A DNA stretch of 64,000 nucleotides, taken from CBDIBC01 sp965276635. Its GTDB lineage: Bacteria; Actinomycetota; Acidimicrobiia; Acidimicrobiales; Palsa-688. The position numbers and the translations under genes were made by a program. Numbering within the stretch: the first letter of the stretch is position 1; every line of letters starts with the position of its first letter. The notes beneath the pieces were generated by a model, which was not told where the DNA came from, did no database searches, and saw only the letters and a program-made list of their open reading frames with translations. Where the stretch lies: assembly GCA_965276635.1 (NCBI GenBank), contig CBDIBC010000005.1, positions 1,984,001 to 2,048,000 on the forward strand, given 5' to 3'. Positions 26,802 through 35,222 of this stretch are shown here, piece by piece.

Positions 26802-26874
26802 TGCTCCCGGCAGGACTCGAACCTGCGACGCACGGTTTAGGAAACCGACGCTCTATCCTCTGAGCTACGGGAGC
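26802..26874 (-). tRNA. tRNA-Arg (anticodon CCU)
   Basis: The minus strand folds as a cloverleaf: acceptor GCTCCCG/CGGGAGC, D arm GCTC/GAGC, anticodon loop TTCCTAA (anticodon CCT in DNA), T arm GCAGG-TTCGAGT-CCTGC, discriminator A. It reads AGG codons. The 3' half (26802-26837) is inside the integrated element, so the element rebuilt the gene. CCA is not encoded. One weak pair sits at the base of the anticodon stem. Confidence 0.93.
26813..26837. other. attR core inside tRNA-Arg
   Basis: The 25 bases are identical to 19234-19258 and span the T arm, the variable loop and the 3' side of the anticodon stem. Confidence 0.8.
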
Positions 26875-26993
26875 GGATGGGTCCTGGGCAGGACGTTTGT
26901 AAATGAACGCTGCTAAGTTAACTCCGTTACGTCTGGGCACGTCTAGATCGCCTGCGGTGATGCTGCCAGGAACGCTGCCGAGAGGCGGTAGCT

Positions 26994-27545
26994 ATGCGAG
27001 GCACGAAGGTTCAGATTAGGCCGGGGGCGTGGCGCCTGCGGGCGGTGATTGCTACGGCCGGGCCAGTCGGCCGCGGCAGCTGAGCCGGACGCTGCGGGGA
27101 ACGAAGAAGCCGGCGGACTCGGCGCTGGCTGCGTTCGTGGCCGGGTGGAAGCGGGTGCGGTCCCGGTCAGCGCGACTATGACCCGTCGCGCATCTGTTGG
27201 ACCAGTGGGTGGAGCAGATCACGCTGCGCCGGTCGCTGGCGACCATCCGGAATATCGGGGCAAGGTGCGCCGGTCGTCGGCGGTGCTGGTCGCATCCGTC
27301 TGCCGGTGCTTCCGCCGCCGATCTCGATCGCGCGTACGGGCGGTGGCTGGCAGAGGGGCTGTCACCGATGACCATGCACGGGTGCATGCGGTCCTCTTCG
27401 CGGCGTTGCGCTAGGCGGTGAAGTGGGGTACCAAACCGTTCGCGGTGACGGAGCGGGCCTCCCCGCCGCCGTTGACGGTGGAGCCGGCTGTCGCAGACCC
27501 ACGGTGATCCAGGGGCTGATCGCGGGGGCCGAGGAGGGATGCTGT
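26994..27545 (+). pseudogene. Second tyrosine integrase relic (N-terminal part only)
   Basis: From ATG 26994 the text reads MRGTKVQIRPGAWRLRAVI, then in another frame PRQLSRTLRGTKKPADSALA, LLDQWVEQITLRRSLATIRN, DLDRAYGRWLAEGLSPMTMH and finally FAALRQAVKWGTKPFAVTER with SPPPLTVEPAVADPTVIQGL. This is the arm-binding and core-binding region of an actinophage-type integrase in several frames. The catalytic domain is gone. It lies on the 5' side of the tRNA and is independent of the first integrase. Confidence 0.7.
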
Positions 27546-27642
27546 ATGCGGATTGCCGCTCCGGGGACGTCATGGCCCACCGACAGTACGAGCGGCTGGT
27601 GTGCCGCTGCAGGATCGGAAAGGAGGCCAGTATGCCAATCCA

Positions 27643-28038
27643 GTGGAAGAGGACACGCGATGCCTGCCGAAAGCGATCAAGGGAAATGCTGGGCGAAAGC
27701 CGCCAGAGCCCTCGGCGAACCACTCTGACATCGACGAGTGGTGCCGGCGCCTGGTGCCGGATCTGCAGCCCATCGTCGGGCGGTTGGATCAGTCGATCCG
27801 AGCGACGGTCTCGGGCCTTGACTACGCCGTCAAGTGGAAAAGAGCGTATTACGGGCTGCCAGAACTCGGGTGGATCATTGAAATAGCCGCCTACGACGTT
27901 TCCGTGAATGTCGTTTTCCTCGGCGGCGGCGACTTCGAGTCCCCGCCCCCGCTCGGAACGACCGACCGGACCCGGTACATCAAGGTGACCAGCCTGGAGG
28001 AGGTGGAGCGACCGGAGCTGCAGAAGTGGATCGAGTAA
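27643..28038 (+). CDS. DUF1801 family protein
   Basis: The 131-residue frame contains the DUF1801/YdhG-like domain: DIDEWCRRLVPDLQPIVGRL, ATVSGLDYAVKWKRAYYGLP and RTRYIKVTSLEEVERPELQK. The family is small, cytosolic and functionally unassigned. The start is uncertain: GTG 27643 and GTG 27601 are both in frame, and neither has a well-placed ribosome-binding site, so the 5' end may have been lost. The IS256 element sits 12 bases after the stop. Confidence 0.6.
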   Translation: MEEDTRCLPKAIKGNAGRKPPEPSANHSDIDEWCRRLVPDLQPIVGRLDQSIRATVSGLDYAVKWKRAYYGLPELGWIIEIAAYDVSVNVVFLGGGDFESPPPLGTTDRTRYIKVTSLEEVERPELQKWIE

Positions 28039-28042
28039 GCGG

Positions 28043-28050
28043 GACGCATG
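28043..28050. repeat. IS256 target-site duplication, left
   Basis: GACGCATG, identical to 29647-29654 on the other side of the element. Confidence 0.9.
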
Positions 28051-28110
28051 GGTTGAGTCCCATCTGGTGGTGTACGAGCTGTCGGTTTCCGACGGTTCTC
28101 GCATCAACCT

Positions 28111-28136
28111 GAGCTGATTGGGTTGGTGATCAGCTC
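28111..28136 (+). terminator. Hairpin inside IS left end
   Basis: GAGCTGAT, 10-base loop, ATCAGCTC, then GTTTTGT. On the plus strand it would stop transcription entering the IS from outside. Confidence 0.65.
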
Positions 28137-28281
28137 GTTTTGTGCAACATATCAAGTTGGGGGACGGTTGTAAAGGACATTGTTGGTGAAGCCCGATTGA
28201 CGGATAGGCGTGGGCGTATGGTCGGCGGCGGTTAGGAATGCAACGACCGCTTGACGTTTTGGTGGGATTGCGATGTGGTTG

Positions 28282-29526
28282 TCAGCCAGCGGCGGCGTCC
28301 ATGGCGGGGCGGGGGTCGGCCGGGCTGAGCTCATGGCTGGCGACAGTTTTGAGGGACTCGACGCTCATGTAGCGTTTGGCGATCGCCCACTCGTCGGTCT
28401 GCTCGGCCAGGATGGCCCCGACCAGGCGGATCACCGCCCGCCGGTTCGGGAAGATCCCGACCACGTCGGTGCGCCGGCGGATCTCTTTGTTGAGCCGCTC
28501 CTGGGGGTTGTTGGAACGGATCTTGGGCCAGTGCTCGGTCGGGAAGGCGGCGAACGCCAAGATGTCGTCGGCGGCGTCGAGCACGAAGGTGGCGGCGTCG
28601 ACGAACCCGGCGGTGGTGAGCCGGTCGATGACGTCGCCGAGCTGGGACCAGGTGGTGTCACGGTCGGGTTGCTCGAAGATCGAGCGCACCAGCGTGGCCA
28701 CCATCGGCCAGTTCCCCTTGGGCAGCCGGGAAGCGAGGTTGGCCATGAAATGGGTCCGGCACCGCTGCCAAGAGGCGTCAGAGAGGACCTGGGCGATCGC
28801 TGCCTTGATGCCGCCGTGCGCGTCGGAGATCACCAGCTCCACCCCTGACAGACCCCGGGCGACAAGGCTGCGCAGGAACTCGGTCCAGCTGGCGGTGTCC
28901 TCGGTGGTGACGATGTCGAACCCGATGATCTCCCGGCGCCCCTCGGCGTTCGCGGCGGTGGCGATCACCGCGCAGACGTTGACCACCCGGCCGCCCTCGC
29001 GGACCCGCTGGGTGAGAGCGTCGACCCACACGTAGCGGTAGGGGCCGGTGTCGAGGGGCCGGTTGCGGAACTGCTCGACCACGCCGTCGAGCTCGCCGGC
29101 CATGCGGCTCACCTCCGAACGGGACAGGCCCTCGATGCCCATGGCCTTGACCAGGTCATCGACGCGCCGGGTGGACACGCCCTCCACGTACGCCTGGCAC
29201 ACCACCGCCACCAGCGCTTGTTCGGCCCGGCGGCGAGGGGCGAGCAGGAACTCCGGCGAGTACACCCCCGAGCGCACCTTCGGGACCGCCAGGTCGATCG
29301 TGCCCACCCGGGTGTCCCACGGGCGGTGCCGGTAACCGTTGCGGGAGTTCTCCCGCTCGTCGGAACGTTCCCCGTAGCCGGCGCCGCACTGCAACGACGC
29401 CTGCGCCGACATCAACGCCTCGGCGAACGCCTGCAACATCGCCCTCGGCAAATCGGTGTCGACGTCGTCGCTCTCGAGGTGCTTGCCAAACCAGGCGCCA
29501 GCGTCGAGAGTGGAAGGGACAGTCAT
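28282..29526 (-). CDS. IS256-family transposase
   Basis: The 414-residue DDE transposase of the mutator type has YVWVDALTQRVREGG (first Asp), VELVISDAHGGIKAA (second Asp) and NNPQERLNKEIRRRTDVVGI (Glu). The N-terminal third includes the DNA-binding region with NGYRHRPWDTRVGTIDL. The start is ATG 29526, which has AGGAGG 7 bases upstream, rather than the earlier in-frame codon. It mediates cut-and-paste or circle-forming transposition. Confidence 0.95.
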   Translation of the reverse strand: MTVPSTLDAGAWFGKHLESDDVDTDLPRAMLQAFAEALMSAQASLQCGAGYGERSDERENSRNGYRHRPWDTRVGTIDLAVPKVRSGVYSPEFLLAPRRRAEQALVAVVCQAYVEGVSTRRVDDLVKAMGIEGLSRSEVSRMAGELDGVVEQFRNRPLDTGPYRYVWVDALTQRVREGGRVVNVCAVIATAANAEGRREIIGFDIVTTEDTASWTEFLRSLVARGLSGVELVISDAHGGIKAAIAQVLSDASWQRCRTHFMANLASRLPKGNWPMVATLVRSIFEQPDRDTTWSQLGDVIDRLTTAGFVDAATFVLDAADDILAFAAFPTEHWPKIRSNNPQERLNKEIRRRTDVVGIFPNRRAVIRLVGAILAEQTDEWAIAKRYMSVESLKTVASHELSPADPRPAMDAAAG

Positions 29527-29646
29527 CGTGATCCTCCTCAAGTAGTTGTGTGAGAACTGCTCCTTGAGGTTGACGCGATGGCTGTCGACGCTGGGGGACC
29601 CTCCCCTCAGCTCACCCGCCCGTACACCACTCCCTGGGACTCAACT

Positions 29647-29654
29647 GACGCATG
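29647..29654. repeat. IS256 target-site duplication, right
   Basis: GACGCATG, pair of 28043-28050. Confidence 0.9.
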
Positions 29655-29740
29655 CCGGGTTGGACGTGACGGGCATCCCGTCCGAACGGCTCGGCGCTCG
29701 TCCGCCACGTTTTTCTTCCCCGCCTGACACCGCCGGCTCG

Positions 29741-29875
29741 ATGAAGCGGATTGTCATGCTGACGGTGTTTCGCAAGCAGAGATCCAACGAACGGGCCGAG
29801 GTGGCCAGGGCTCGCCTGGCGATGCGCCGCTGTGTCGCTGAGGGACACAGCGCTGAAGACGAGGAGTGGCCATGA
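29741..29875 (+). pseudogene. HigB/RelE-like toxin, C-terminal fragment
   Basis: The 44 residues MKRIVMLTVFRKQRSNERAE, then VARARLAMRRCVAEG, match the tail of phage Gp49/HigB-type toxins. The N-terminal two-thirds is absent: upstream only a few matching residues remain before the IS boundary, and the left IS flank is an unrelated gene, so the loss preceded or accompanied the insertion. The stop overlaps the antitoxin start (ATGA). Confidence 0.6.
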
Positions 29876-30045
29876 ACGCGACCAGCTGGGCCGAACTGAA
29901 GCGCAAGCGCCTGGACGCCATGACGGAGGATGAGCGGGTCGAGTATCAGCGCGCGCTAACTCCGAGGCTCGTTTGGCGGCGGAGGTAGGCGAACAGGTCC
30001 GAGCCGCCCGAGAAGCGGCGGGACTCAGCCAGCGCGCTTGAGCTC
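29872..30045 (+). pseudogene. HigA-like antitoxin, frameshifted
   Basis: ATG 29872 opens NATSWAELKRKRLDAMTEDE with RVEYQRAL, a typical XRE antitoxin beginning. A frame change near 29957 leads to SEARLAAEVGEQVRAAREAA with GLSQRA, the start of the HTH, before a stop at about 30042. Non-functional partner of the toxin fragment. Confidence 0.55.
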
Positions 30046-30209
30046 ATGGTCACCGTCGAACTCCGACGCCCAGCCTGAGACCGGTTGACCGCCACCTTCG
30101 CCGAGCGCCTCGGATCGACTACGTGGGCAGCCCGGCCCGGCAGCGGATCGCAACGGCCAAGCCACGGGGAGCTGCCGGATGACGTGGCTGCATTTGCGTG
30201 AGGTCGGAG

Positions 30210-30500
30210 GTCAATGAGGCTGCTGGTGGTGCAGGGGATCTCTACGAGGTGACCATCGGGGTCATGAGCGAAGACGCGTGGACCTGGCCCGAGCCCACCA
30301 GGACTCGGGCGTAGGTGTCCCAGCGCACCTGCAGGTGGCTGAGGGCCACGACGGCTGATGCGCATGGCCACCGCTGCGCCCCGGCTCCGTCCCTCTGGGC
30401 GGCTCTTCGTCGATCAGCATTCGCACGACACTCGCATCGGGTGGTACGACGACGTCGTGGTGCGCGCCACCGGGCACCTGGCGGTTCCAGTCCGCCGATT
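30210..30500 (-). pseudogene. VOC/glyoxalase-like relic
   Basis: Minus-strand pieces in different frames read DVVVPPDASVVRMLIDEEPP and then VFAHDPDGHLVEIP; the latter is the C-terminal metal-binding pattern (DPDGHLVE) of vicinal-oxygen-chelate proteins. No continuous frame exists. Identification is tentative. Confidence 0.35.
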
Positions 30501-30536
30501 CACCTTTCTCACTGCTGACGGACCATCGGAGCGACC

Positions 30537-30905
30537 ATGACCGACGAAATCGAAGCTATTCGCGAGCTGACCATCCTCTACGGCTCGCTCCTGGACAGGC
30601 GCCACGTGGACGAATGGCTCGACCTCTTCGCCGAGCCGTCGTCTCTTGAGCTGCCCACGGCGTCGCTGACGACGACCGCGAAGCGCCGCGGGTTGGCCGA
30701 TCACACCCCCGCAGGCGTCCACCTGGTGAACCTGCCCGTCGTCGACGTGGCGGGCGACGTAGCCACCGGCGTACAGACCTTCTTCTTCTGGAACGCAGAG
30801 ACGGCCACCGGTCTATCCGGGTTCTACACCGACGAGCTGGCGAAGGTCGACGGGCGCTGGCGGTTCCGCCGGCGCGTCATCTCGTTCTTCGATGCCGGCG
30901 GGTGA
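30537..30905 (+). CDS. SnoaL-like (NTF2-fold) protein
   Basis: The 122-residue protein fits the SnoaL-like polyketide-cyclase/dehydratase fold: EIEAIRELTILYGSLLDRRH with VDEWLDLF, and YTDELAKVDGRWRFRRRVIS. Many members are isomerases or hydrolases; others are ring-hydroxylating dioxygenase small-subunit-like. The substrate is unknown. A CGGAG-type ribosome-binding site precedes ATG 30537. Confidence 0.78.
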   Translation: MTDEIEAIRELTILYGSLLDRRHVDEWLDLFAEPSSLELPTASLTTTAKRRGLADHTPAGVHLVNLPVVDVAGDVATGVQTFFFWNAETATGLSGFYTDELAKVDGRWRFRRRVISFFDAGG

Positions 30906-31321
30906 TCCCGCTGCACCTGGGTCCTCGATGGCCGCACTACGGAGTCCTCCTGGGTTCGACCAGATGCGTGTGTCCTTCTGCGCGTGGCCCCAGGATGCGG
31001 GCCCGACACTGCCCACCGGCCTCCGCCCAGTGAATTCGGCCGTCGGTTGGCCGCGGTCTGCGCGCTCCCGGCCGCGCTCTAGGCGCCGGGTGGGCTCGAT
31101 TGGGTTGCCTGTGGAGCTGGGCGGCCTGGGCGGGCGACGCTCGCCATCGAGCGGTTCTCTACGACGGCTGCCCGCCGCCGGCTTCCCGTTGCGCCTCGAT
31201 TTGGAGCGCTGTATAAGGGCCTGCGACTCCGAGCCAGGCGAGTCGCCGGGGTATCCGGGCGCCCGGATACGCTCGACCGGTCGGCCGTCCGGCCGCGTCG
31301 TGGCCGATCTCAGGAGCATCG
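30906..31321. other. Intergenic region, no gene seen
   Basis: This 416-bp stretch has long GC-rich frames on both strands without family resemblance. Its last 15 bases contain the AGGAG site for the next gene. Confidence 0.45.
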
Positions 31322-32230
31322 ATGGACTCTCCACAGTTCCATGTCTTCCTTCCGCAGATGCGGATGGACTTCGAGACACTGGTGGCACGCGCCCGCGCCG
31401 CAGAGCGCAGCGGCTTCGACGGCCTCGCCCTCATGGATCACCTGGCCCCGCCGTTGGCCGAGCAGCACGACATGTGGGAAGCCATGACCGCGGCAGCCTG
31501 GCTGCTCGCCCGCACCGAGACGCTGACCGTGAGCCATCTCGTGCTCTGCGACTCGATGCGACATCCGGCGGTGCTGGCTCGCCAGGCAGTCAGCCTCGAC
31601 CATGCATCAGGCGGCCGTTTCGAGCTGGGGATCGGATGGGGGTCCGTGCCAGCCGAGCTGGAGACGTTCGATGTCGGCTCGACCGACGCCAAGGAGCGGG
31701 TGGCGCGCCTGTCGGAGACGTTGCAGATACTGACCGGGTTGTGGACGGGCGACGAGTTCGACTTCCACGGTGAGCACTTCACCCTCACCCGGGCCCGGCA
31801 ACGGCCCGTACCGCTCGACCGCATACCGATCATCATCGGTGGAGTCGGCCCGCGGACCCTCCGGTTGGTGGCCGAGCACGCCGATTGGTGGAACCTGCCG
31901 ATCTACGGTTTGGACCGGTTGGAGGAGCTCCGCTCGCAGGTCGGGGGCGCCCGCCTGTCGCTGCAGCTGATGGTCGCCTTCGTCGGCGACGAGTCGGAGC
32001 GCGAGCGCATCGCCGAGACGGTCGCCAAGCGCTTCGGTGCCATGAACACGCGCGGGCAGATCGTCGTGGGCAACGCTGCCGAGGTCACCAGCCATCTGGC
32101 TGCTCTGCAGCGGAGCGGCGTCGAGCGGTTCTACCTGTGGTTCACCGACTTCGCCGCTCCATCGACCCTCGAGTCGTTCGGTCGGGACGTGATCGCCCCG
32201 CTGCGTGCATCGAGCTCGCCGCAGCGCTGA
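31322..32230 (+). CDS. LLM-class F420-dependent oxidoreductase
   Basis: The 302-residue TIM-barrel protein has bacterial luciferase-like signatures: ARAAERSGFDGLALMDHLAP, LDHASGGRFELGIGWGS and IPIIIGGVGPRTLRLVAEHA. Actinobacterial LLM proteins mostly transfer hydride with F420. The substrate is unknown. ATG follows AGGAG by 6 bases. A trehalase-like gene starts 38 bases after its stop and may be co-transcribed. Confidence 0.9.
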   Translation: MDSPQFHVFLPQMRMDFETLVARARAAERSGFDGLALMDHLAPPLAEQHDMWEAMTAAAWLLARTETLTVSHLVLCDSMRHPAVLARQAVSLDHASGGRFELGIGWGSVPAELETFDVGSTDAKERVARLSETLQILTGLWTGDEFDFHGEHFTLTRARQRPVPLDRIPIIIGGVGPRTLRLVAEHADWWNLPIYGLDRLEELRSQVGGARLSLQLMVAFVGDESERERIAETVAKRFGAMNTRGQIVVGNAAEVTSHLAALQRSGVERFYLWFTDFAAPSTLESFGRDVIAPLRASSSPQR

Positions 32231-32268
32231 GGCGGTACGGCGGCTACGCAGGGTGGGATCATGAGGCG

Positions 32269-34071
32269 GTGACCCAGCTCATCGAGGACTACGCACTGAT
32301 CGGCGACACCCAGACGGCGGCGCTCGTCGGCCGCGACGGATCGGTCGACTGGTTGTGCCTGCCGCGGTTCGACTCGGGGAGCTGCTTCGCCAAGCTCGTC
32401 GGTGAGGACCACCACGGCCGCTGGCTGATCGCTCCTGAGGACCCGGTCACTGTTAGCAGCCGCCGGTACCGGGGCAAGACGATGGTGCTCGAGACTGATC
32501 TGTCGACCGCAACGGGAACGGTCCGATTGACCGACTTCATGCCGCCCCGCCACCATCACCCCCGGGTGGTGCGCATCGTGTCGGGCCTGGAGGGCGAGGT
32601 TCGCATGCGCAGCGAGCTGGCCATCCGCTTCGAGTACGGCACGGACATCCCCTGGGTGCGCCGCACCGAGCGGGGGTTGCGGGCCGTCGCCGGACCCAAC
32701 GCCCTCTGCCTCGACACACCCGTCGAGTTCGAGGGCCGGAACATGCGCAGCGAGGCCTCGTTCACGGTCCGGGCCGGCGAGCAGGTAGCGATGGTGCTCA
32801 GCTGGTACCTCTCGCACGACGAGGAGCCCTTCGTGCTCGACGTCGAGCGGGCCGAGAGCGAGACGGTGGCGTGGTGGGAGGCGTGGTGTGACGGCATCGA
32901 AGAGGTGCACGGCGACTGGCAGGATGCCGTCTACCGCTCGCTGATGACCCTGAAGGCGCTGACGTACGCTCCGACCGGTGGCATCGTGGCGGCGGCCACC
33001 ACGTCCCTGCCCGAGGACATCGGCGGGGTCAGGAACTGGGACTATCGCTACTGCTGGGTGCGAGATGCCACCCTCACCCTCGACGCCCTCATCGATGCGG
33101 GGTGTGGCAGCGAGGCGCAGGCCTGGATGGGCTGGCTGGCCCGGGCCGCCGCCGGCGCGCCCGAGCAGCTGCAGATCATGTACGGCCCGGCGGGCGAGCG
33201 TCGGCTGACCGAGTTCGAGGTCGAGTCCCTGCCCGGCTACGACGGGTCACGCCCGGTGCGGATCGGCAACGCCGCCTCCGACCAGTTCCAGCTGGACGTG
33301 TACGGCGAGCTGATGGACGCCATCGACCGGGCACGCGGGCACGGCGTCGAGGTCGATCCTGTCGTCTGGCCCCTGCAGCTCGCCCTGATGGAGTTCGTCG
33401 CCGAGCACTGGTCCGATCCCGATGACGGGATATGGGAGGTGCGGGGCCCGCGCCGGCATTTCACCCACTCACGGGTCATGGCCTGGGTGGCGTTCGATCG
33501 AGCGGTCCGCGCTGTCGAGCGCCACGGGCTGGAGGGCCCCGTCGAGCACTGGCGTGCGCTCCGCGACGCCGTGCACACCGAGGTCTGCCACAAGGGATGG
33601 GACGAATCCCGCCAGTCCTTCACGCAGTACTACGACTCGGACGGCCTGGACGCCAGCGTCCTGATGATCCCGTTGGTCGGCTTCCTGCCCCCCGACGACG
33701 CCCGGGTGGTCTCCACGGTCGAGGCCATCCAACGAGAGTTGATGGTCGATGGCTTCGTCCTCCGCTACCAGAACCGCTCCGGTGTCGACGGTCTGCCCGG
33801 CACGGAGGGGGCGTTCCTGCCCTGCACGTTCTGGCTGGCCGACTGCCTGGCGATGATGGGTCGGGTGGCTGAGGCCACGTCCATCTTCCAGCGCCTGGTG
33901 GGCCTGGCCAACGATGTGGGCCTGCTCTCCGAGGAGTACGACCCGGTGGGCAAGCGCCTGGTCGGAAACTTCCCCCAGGCCTTCACCCATGTCGGCCTCA
34001 TCAACACCGCCAGGAACCTGGCTGGAGCGGCCGAGTCGGCCCTGCCCCGCCGGGACTGGACTGGGGGGTAG
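32269..34071 (+). CDS. Glycoside hydrolase family 15 (trehalase/glucoamylase-like)
   Basis: The 600-residue protein has an N-terminal beta-sandwich region (IEDYALIGDTQTAALVGRDG, SVDWLCLPRFDS) and the alpha/alpha-toroid GH15 catalytic domain with NWDYRYCWVRDATLTLDALI and GFLPPDDARVVSTVEAI. Mycobacterial relatives hydrolyse trehalose; others act on alpha-1,4-glucans, so specificity is open. The GTG at 32269 sits immediately before the conserved VTQLIEDYALIGD start. No signal peptide is visible, so it is cytosolic. Confidence 0.9.
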   Translation: MTQLIEDYALIGDTQTAALVGRDGSVDWLCLPRFDSGSCFAKLVGEDHHGRWLIAPEDPVTVSSRRYRGKTMVLETDLSTATGTVRLTDFMPPRHHHPRVVRIVSGLEGEVRMRSELAIRFEYGTDIPWVRRTERGLRAVAGPNALCLDTPVEFEGRNMRSEASFTVRAGEQVAMVLSWYLSHDEEPFVLDVERAESETVAWWEAWCDGIEEVHGDWQDAVYRSLMTLKALTYAPTGGIVAAATTSLPEDIGGVRNWDYRYCWVRDATLTLDALIDAGCGSEAQAWMGWLARAAAGAPEQLQIMYGPAGERRLTEFEVESLPGYDGSRPVRIGNAASDQFQLDVYGELMDAIDRARGHGVEVDPVVWPLQLALMEFVAEHWSDPDDGIWEVRGPRRHFTHSRVMAWVAFDRAVRAVERHGLEGPVEHWRALRDAVHTEVCHKGWDESRQSFTQYYDSDGLDASVLMIPLVGFLPPDDARVVSTVEAIQRELMVDGFVLRYQNRSGVDGLPGTEGAFLPCTFWLADCLAMMGRVAEATSIFQRLVGLANDVGLLSEEYDPVGKRLVGNFPQAFTHVGLINTARNLAGAAESALPRRDWTGG

Positions 34072-34109
34072 GCGGAACATGCTGCCGGCCCGAATCGGCC
34101 GTCCGCTTA
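34069..34109. terminator. Candidate bidirectional terminator spanning both stop codons
   Basis: TAGGCGGA (34069-34076) pairs 7 of 8 with TCCGCTTA (34102-34109), with a GGCC-rich inner stem. The arms contain the stop codons of the two convergent genes. Confidence 0.4.
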
Positions 34110-35120
34110 GTGAGTGGCCCCGCTCGATCGACCTCGGGCGGTGACGCGACTGGGATCGAGCAGGCGCCGGAGCCAGGTGACACGCGCCGCCTGCGCCGCC
34201 TGCGAGACGGCGGCACCGGGGGCGATGAGATCGAAGCCGTGGAACCCGCCGGGCCAGACATGGAGCTCGGCGATGCCGCCGGCCTGCCACAACCGCATGG
34301 CATAGTCGACGTCCTCGTCCCGGAACGTCTCGGCCGAGCCTACGTCGATGTAGGTCGGCGGGAGGCCGGAGAGGTCGGGCGCCCGGGCGGGAGCGGCGTA
34401 GGGCGAGACGTCGGGGGCGCCCCGCTGGTCGCCGAGCAGGGCCGTCCATCCGGTGTCGTTCGATCCGCGGTCCCATACGCCGACACCGTCGAGCTGGTGG
34501 CCCGAGAACGTGTCGTTACGATCGTCGAGCATGGGGCACAGGAGGACCTGTCCGGCCAGCACCGGACCACTGCGATCGCGAGCCAGGAGGGCCACGGCGG
34601 CGGCCAGGCCGCCGCCGGCGCTCGTCCCGGCGACCAAGAGCTGCTGGGGATCGATGGCGAGATCCGCGGCGTGGTCTGCGACCCACACCAGCCCGGCGTA
34701 GCAGTCCTCGACCGGCGCCGGGTGCGGGTGTTCTGGTGCCAGCCGGTACTCGACGGATACCACGACGACGCCGAGCTGATCGACCCAGTCGAGCATGGTC
34801 GCCAGCCCCGTCCGCCTGTCTCCCATGACCATCCCGCCACCGTGAAGGTGCACGACTCCCGGACCGGCGCCGGTGCGACCGGTCGGCCGGCAGATGAGCA
34901 CGACGATGTCCGGCGCACCTGGAGGGCCGGGGACGGTCCGTTCCTCGATGCCGATCGACCCGGCGCGGCGCAGGTCGTCGTCGCTGAGCGACAGGGCGGA
35001 GGCGCCGTCGCGCACGGCAGGGATGAGGTCTGCGGTCATGGTGGTGAACCCCCGACCGGCTGCGCTCTCGAGGACAGCCGCCAGCTCGGGATCGAACGGG
35101 GGCCGCAAGGCGTCGGACAT
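34107..35120 (-). CDS. Alpha/beta hydrolase, HSL-type esterase
   Basis: The 337-residue protein has the hormone-sensitive-lipase family oxyanion motif HLHGGGMVMGD, the nucleophile elbow AGTSAGGGLAAA, and later Asp (DVGSAETFRDED) and His (WPGGFHGFD). It should hydrolyse short-chain esters or lactones. ATG 35120 has GGAGG 5 bases upstream. It follows the DUF35 gene by 102 bases on the same strand and may be the last gene of the catabolic operon. Confidence 0.88.
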   Translation of the reverse strand: MSDALRPPFDPELAAVLESAAGRGFTTMTADLIPAVRDGASALSLSDDDLRRAGSIGIEERTVPGPPGAPDIVVLICRPTGRTGAGPGVVHLHGGGMVMGDRRTGLATMLDWVDQLGVVVVSVEYRLAPEHPHPAPVEDCYAGLVWVADHAADLAIDPQQLLVAGTSAGGGLAAAVALLARDRSGPVLAGQVLLCPMLDDRNDTFSGHQLDGVGVWDRGSNDTGWTALLGDQRGAPDVSPYAAPARAPDLSGLPPTYIDVGSAETFRDEDVDYAMRLWQAGGIAELHVWPGGFHGFDLIAPGAAVSQAAQAARVTWLRRLLDPSRVTARGRSSGATH

Positions 35121-35222
35121 CTGCACCTCCACGCGTCGGCCACCGTGGCTCGACACCTCATTCTGGCGCACGAGCAATCGACCGGGGAAGCCGAGGCGTC
35201 AGGAGGCGCAGCCGGAGCGGAG

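Larger units (their letters stand above)
19234..26837. mobile_element. Degenerate integrative element in tRNA-Arg(CCU)
   Basis: A 25-bp direct repeat at 19234-19258 and 26813-26837 corresponds to the T-arm/variable-loop part of the tRNA-Arg gene at 26802-26874. The left copy is followed outward by a displaced tRNA 3' end. Matching 19-bp repeats lie 113 bp and 73 bp inside the two ends, where integrase arm sites would sit. The integrase gene is next to the tRNA end but broken. Cargo: VapBC-like pair, broken IS66, TetR relic, YjbR-type gene, SoxR module. Span about 7.6 kb. Confidence 0.82.
28051..29646. mobile_element. IS256-family insertion sequence, complete
   Basis: The 1596-bp element has imperfect terminal inverted repeats (GTTGAGTCCCA, four mismatched bases, GTGGTGTACG) at 28052-28076 and 29621-29645, and one intact transposase. 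It is flanked by 8-bp direct repeats GACGCATG at 28043-28050 and 29647-29654, the expected IS256 target duplication. It appears recent and potentially active. Confidence 0.93.

Noticed and set aside
30906..31321. 191-residue minus-strand and 293-residue plus-strand frames
   Set aside because: Arg/Pro/Ser-rich, no motif, and they overlap the start of the LLM gene.
31885..32268. N-terminal extension of the GH15 protein to 728 residues
   Set aside because: The extension lies inside the LLM gene in another frame; conserved sequence begins at GTG 32269.
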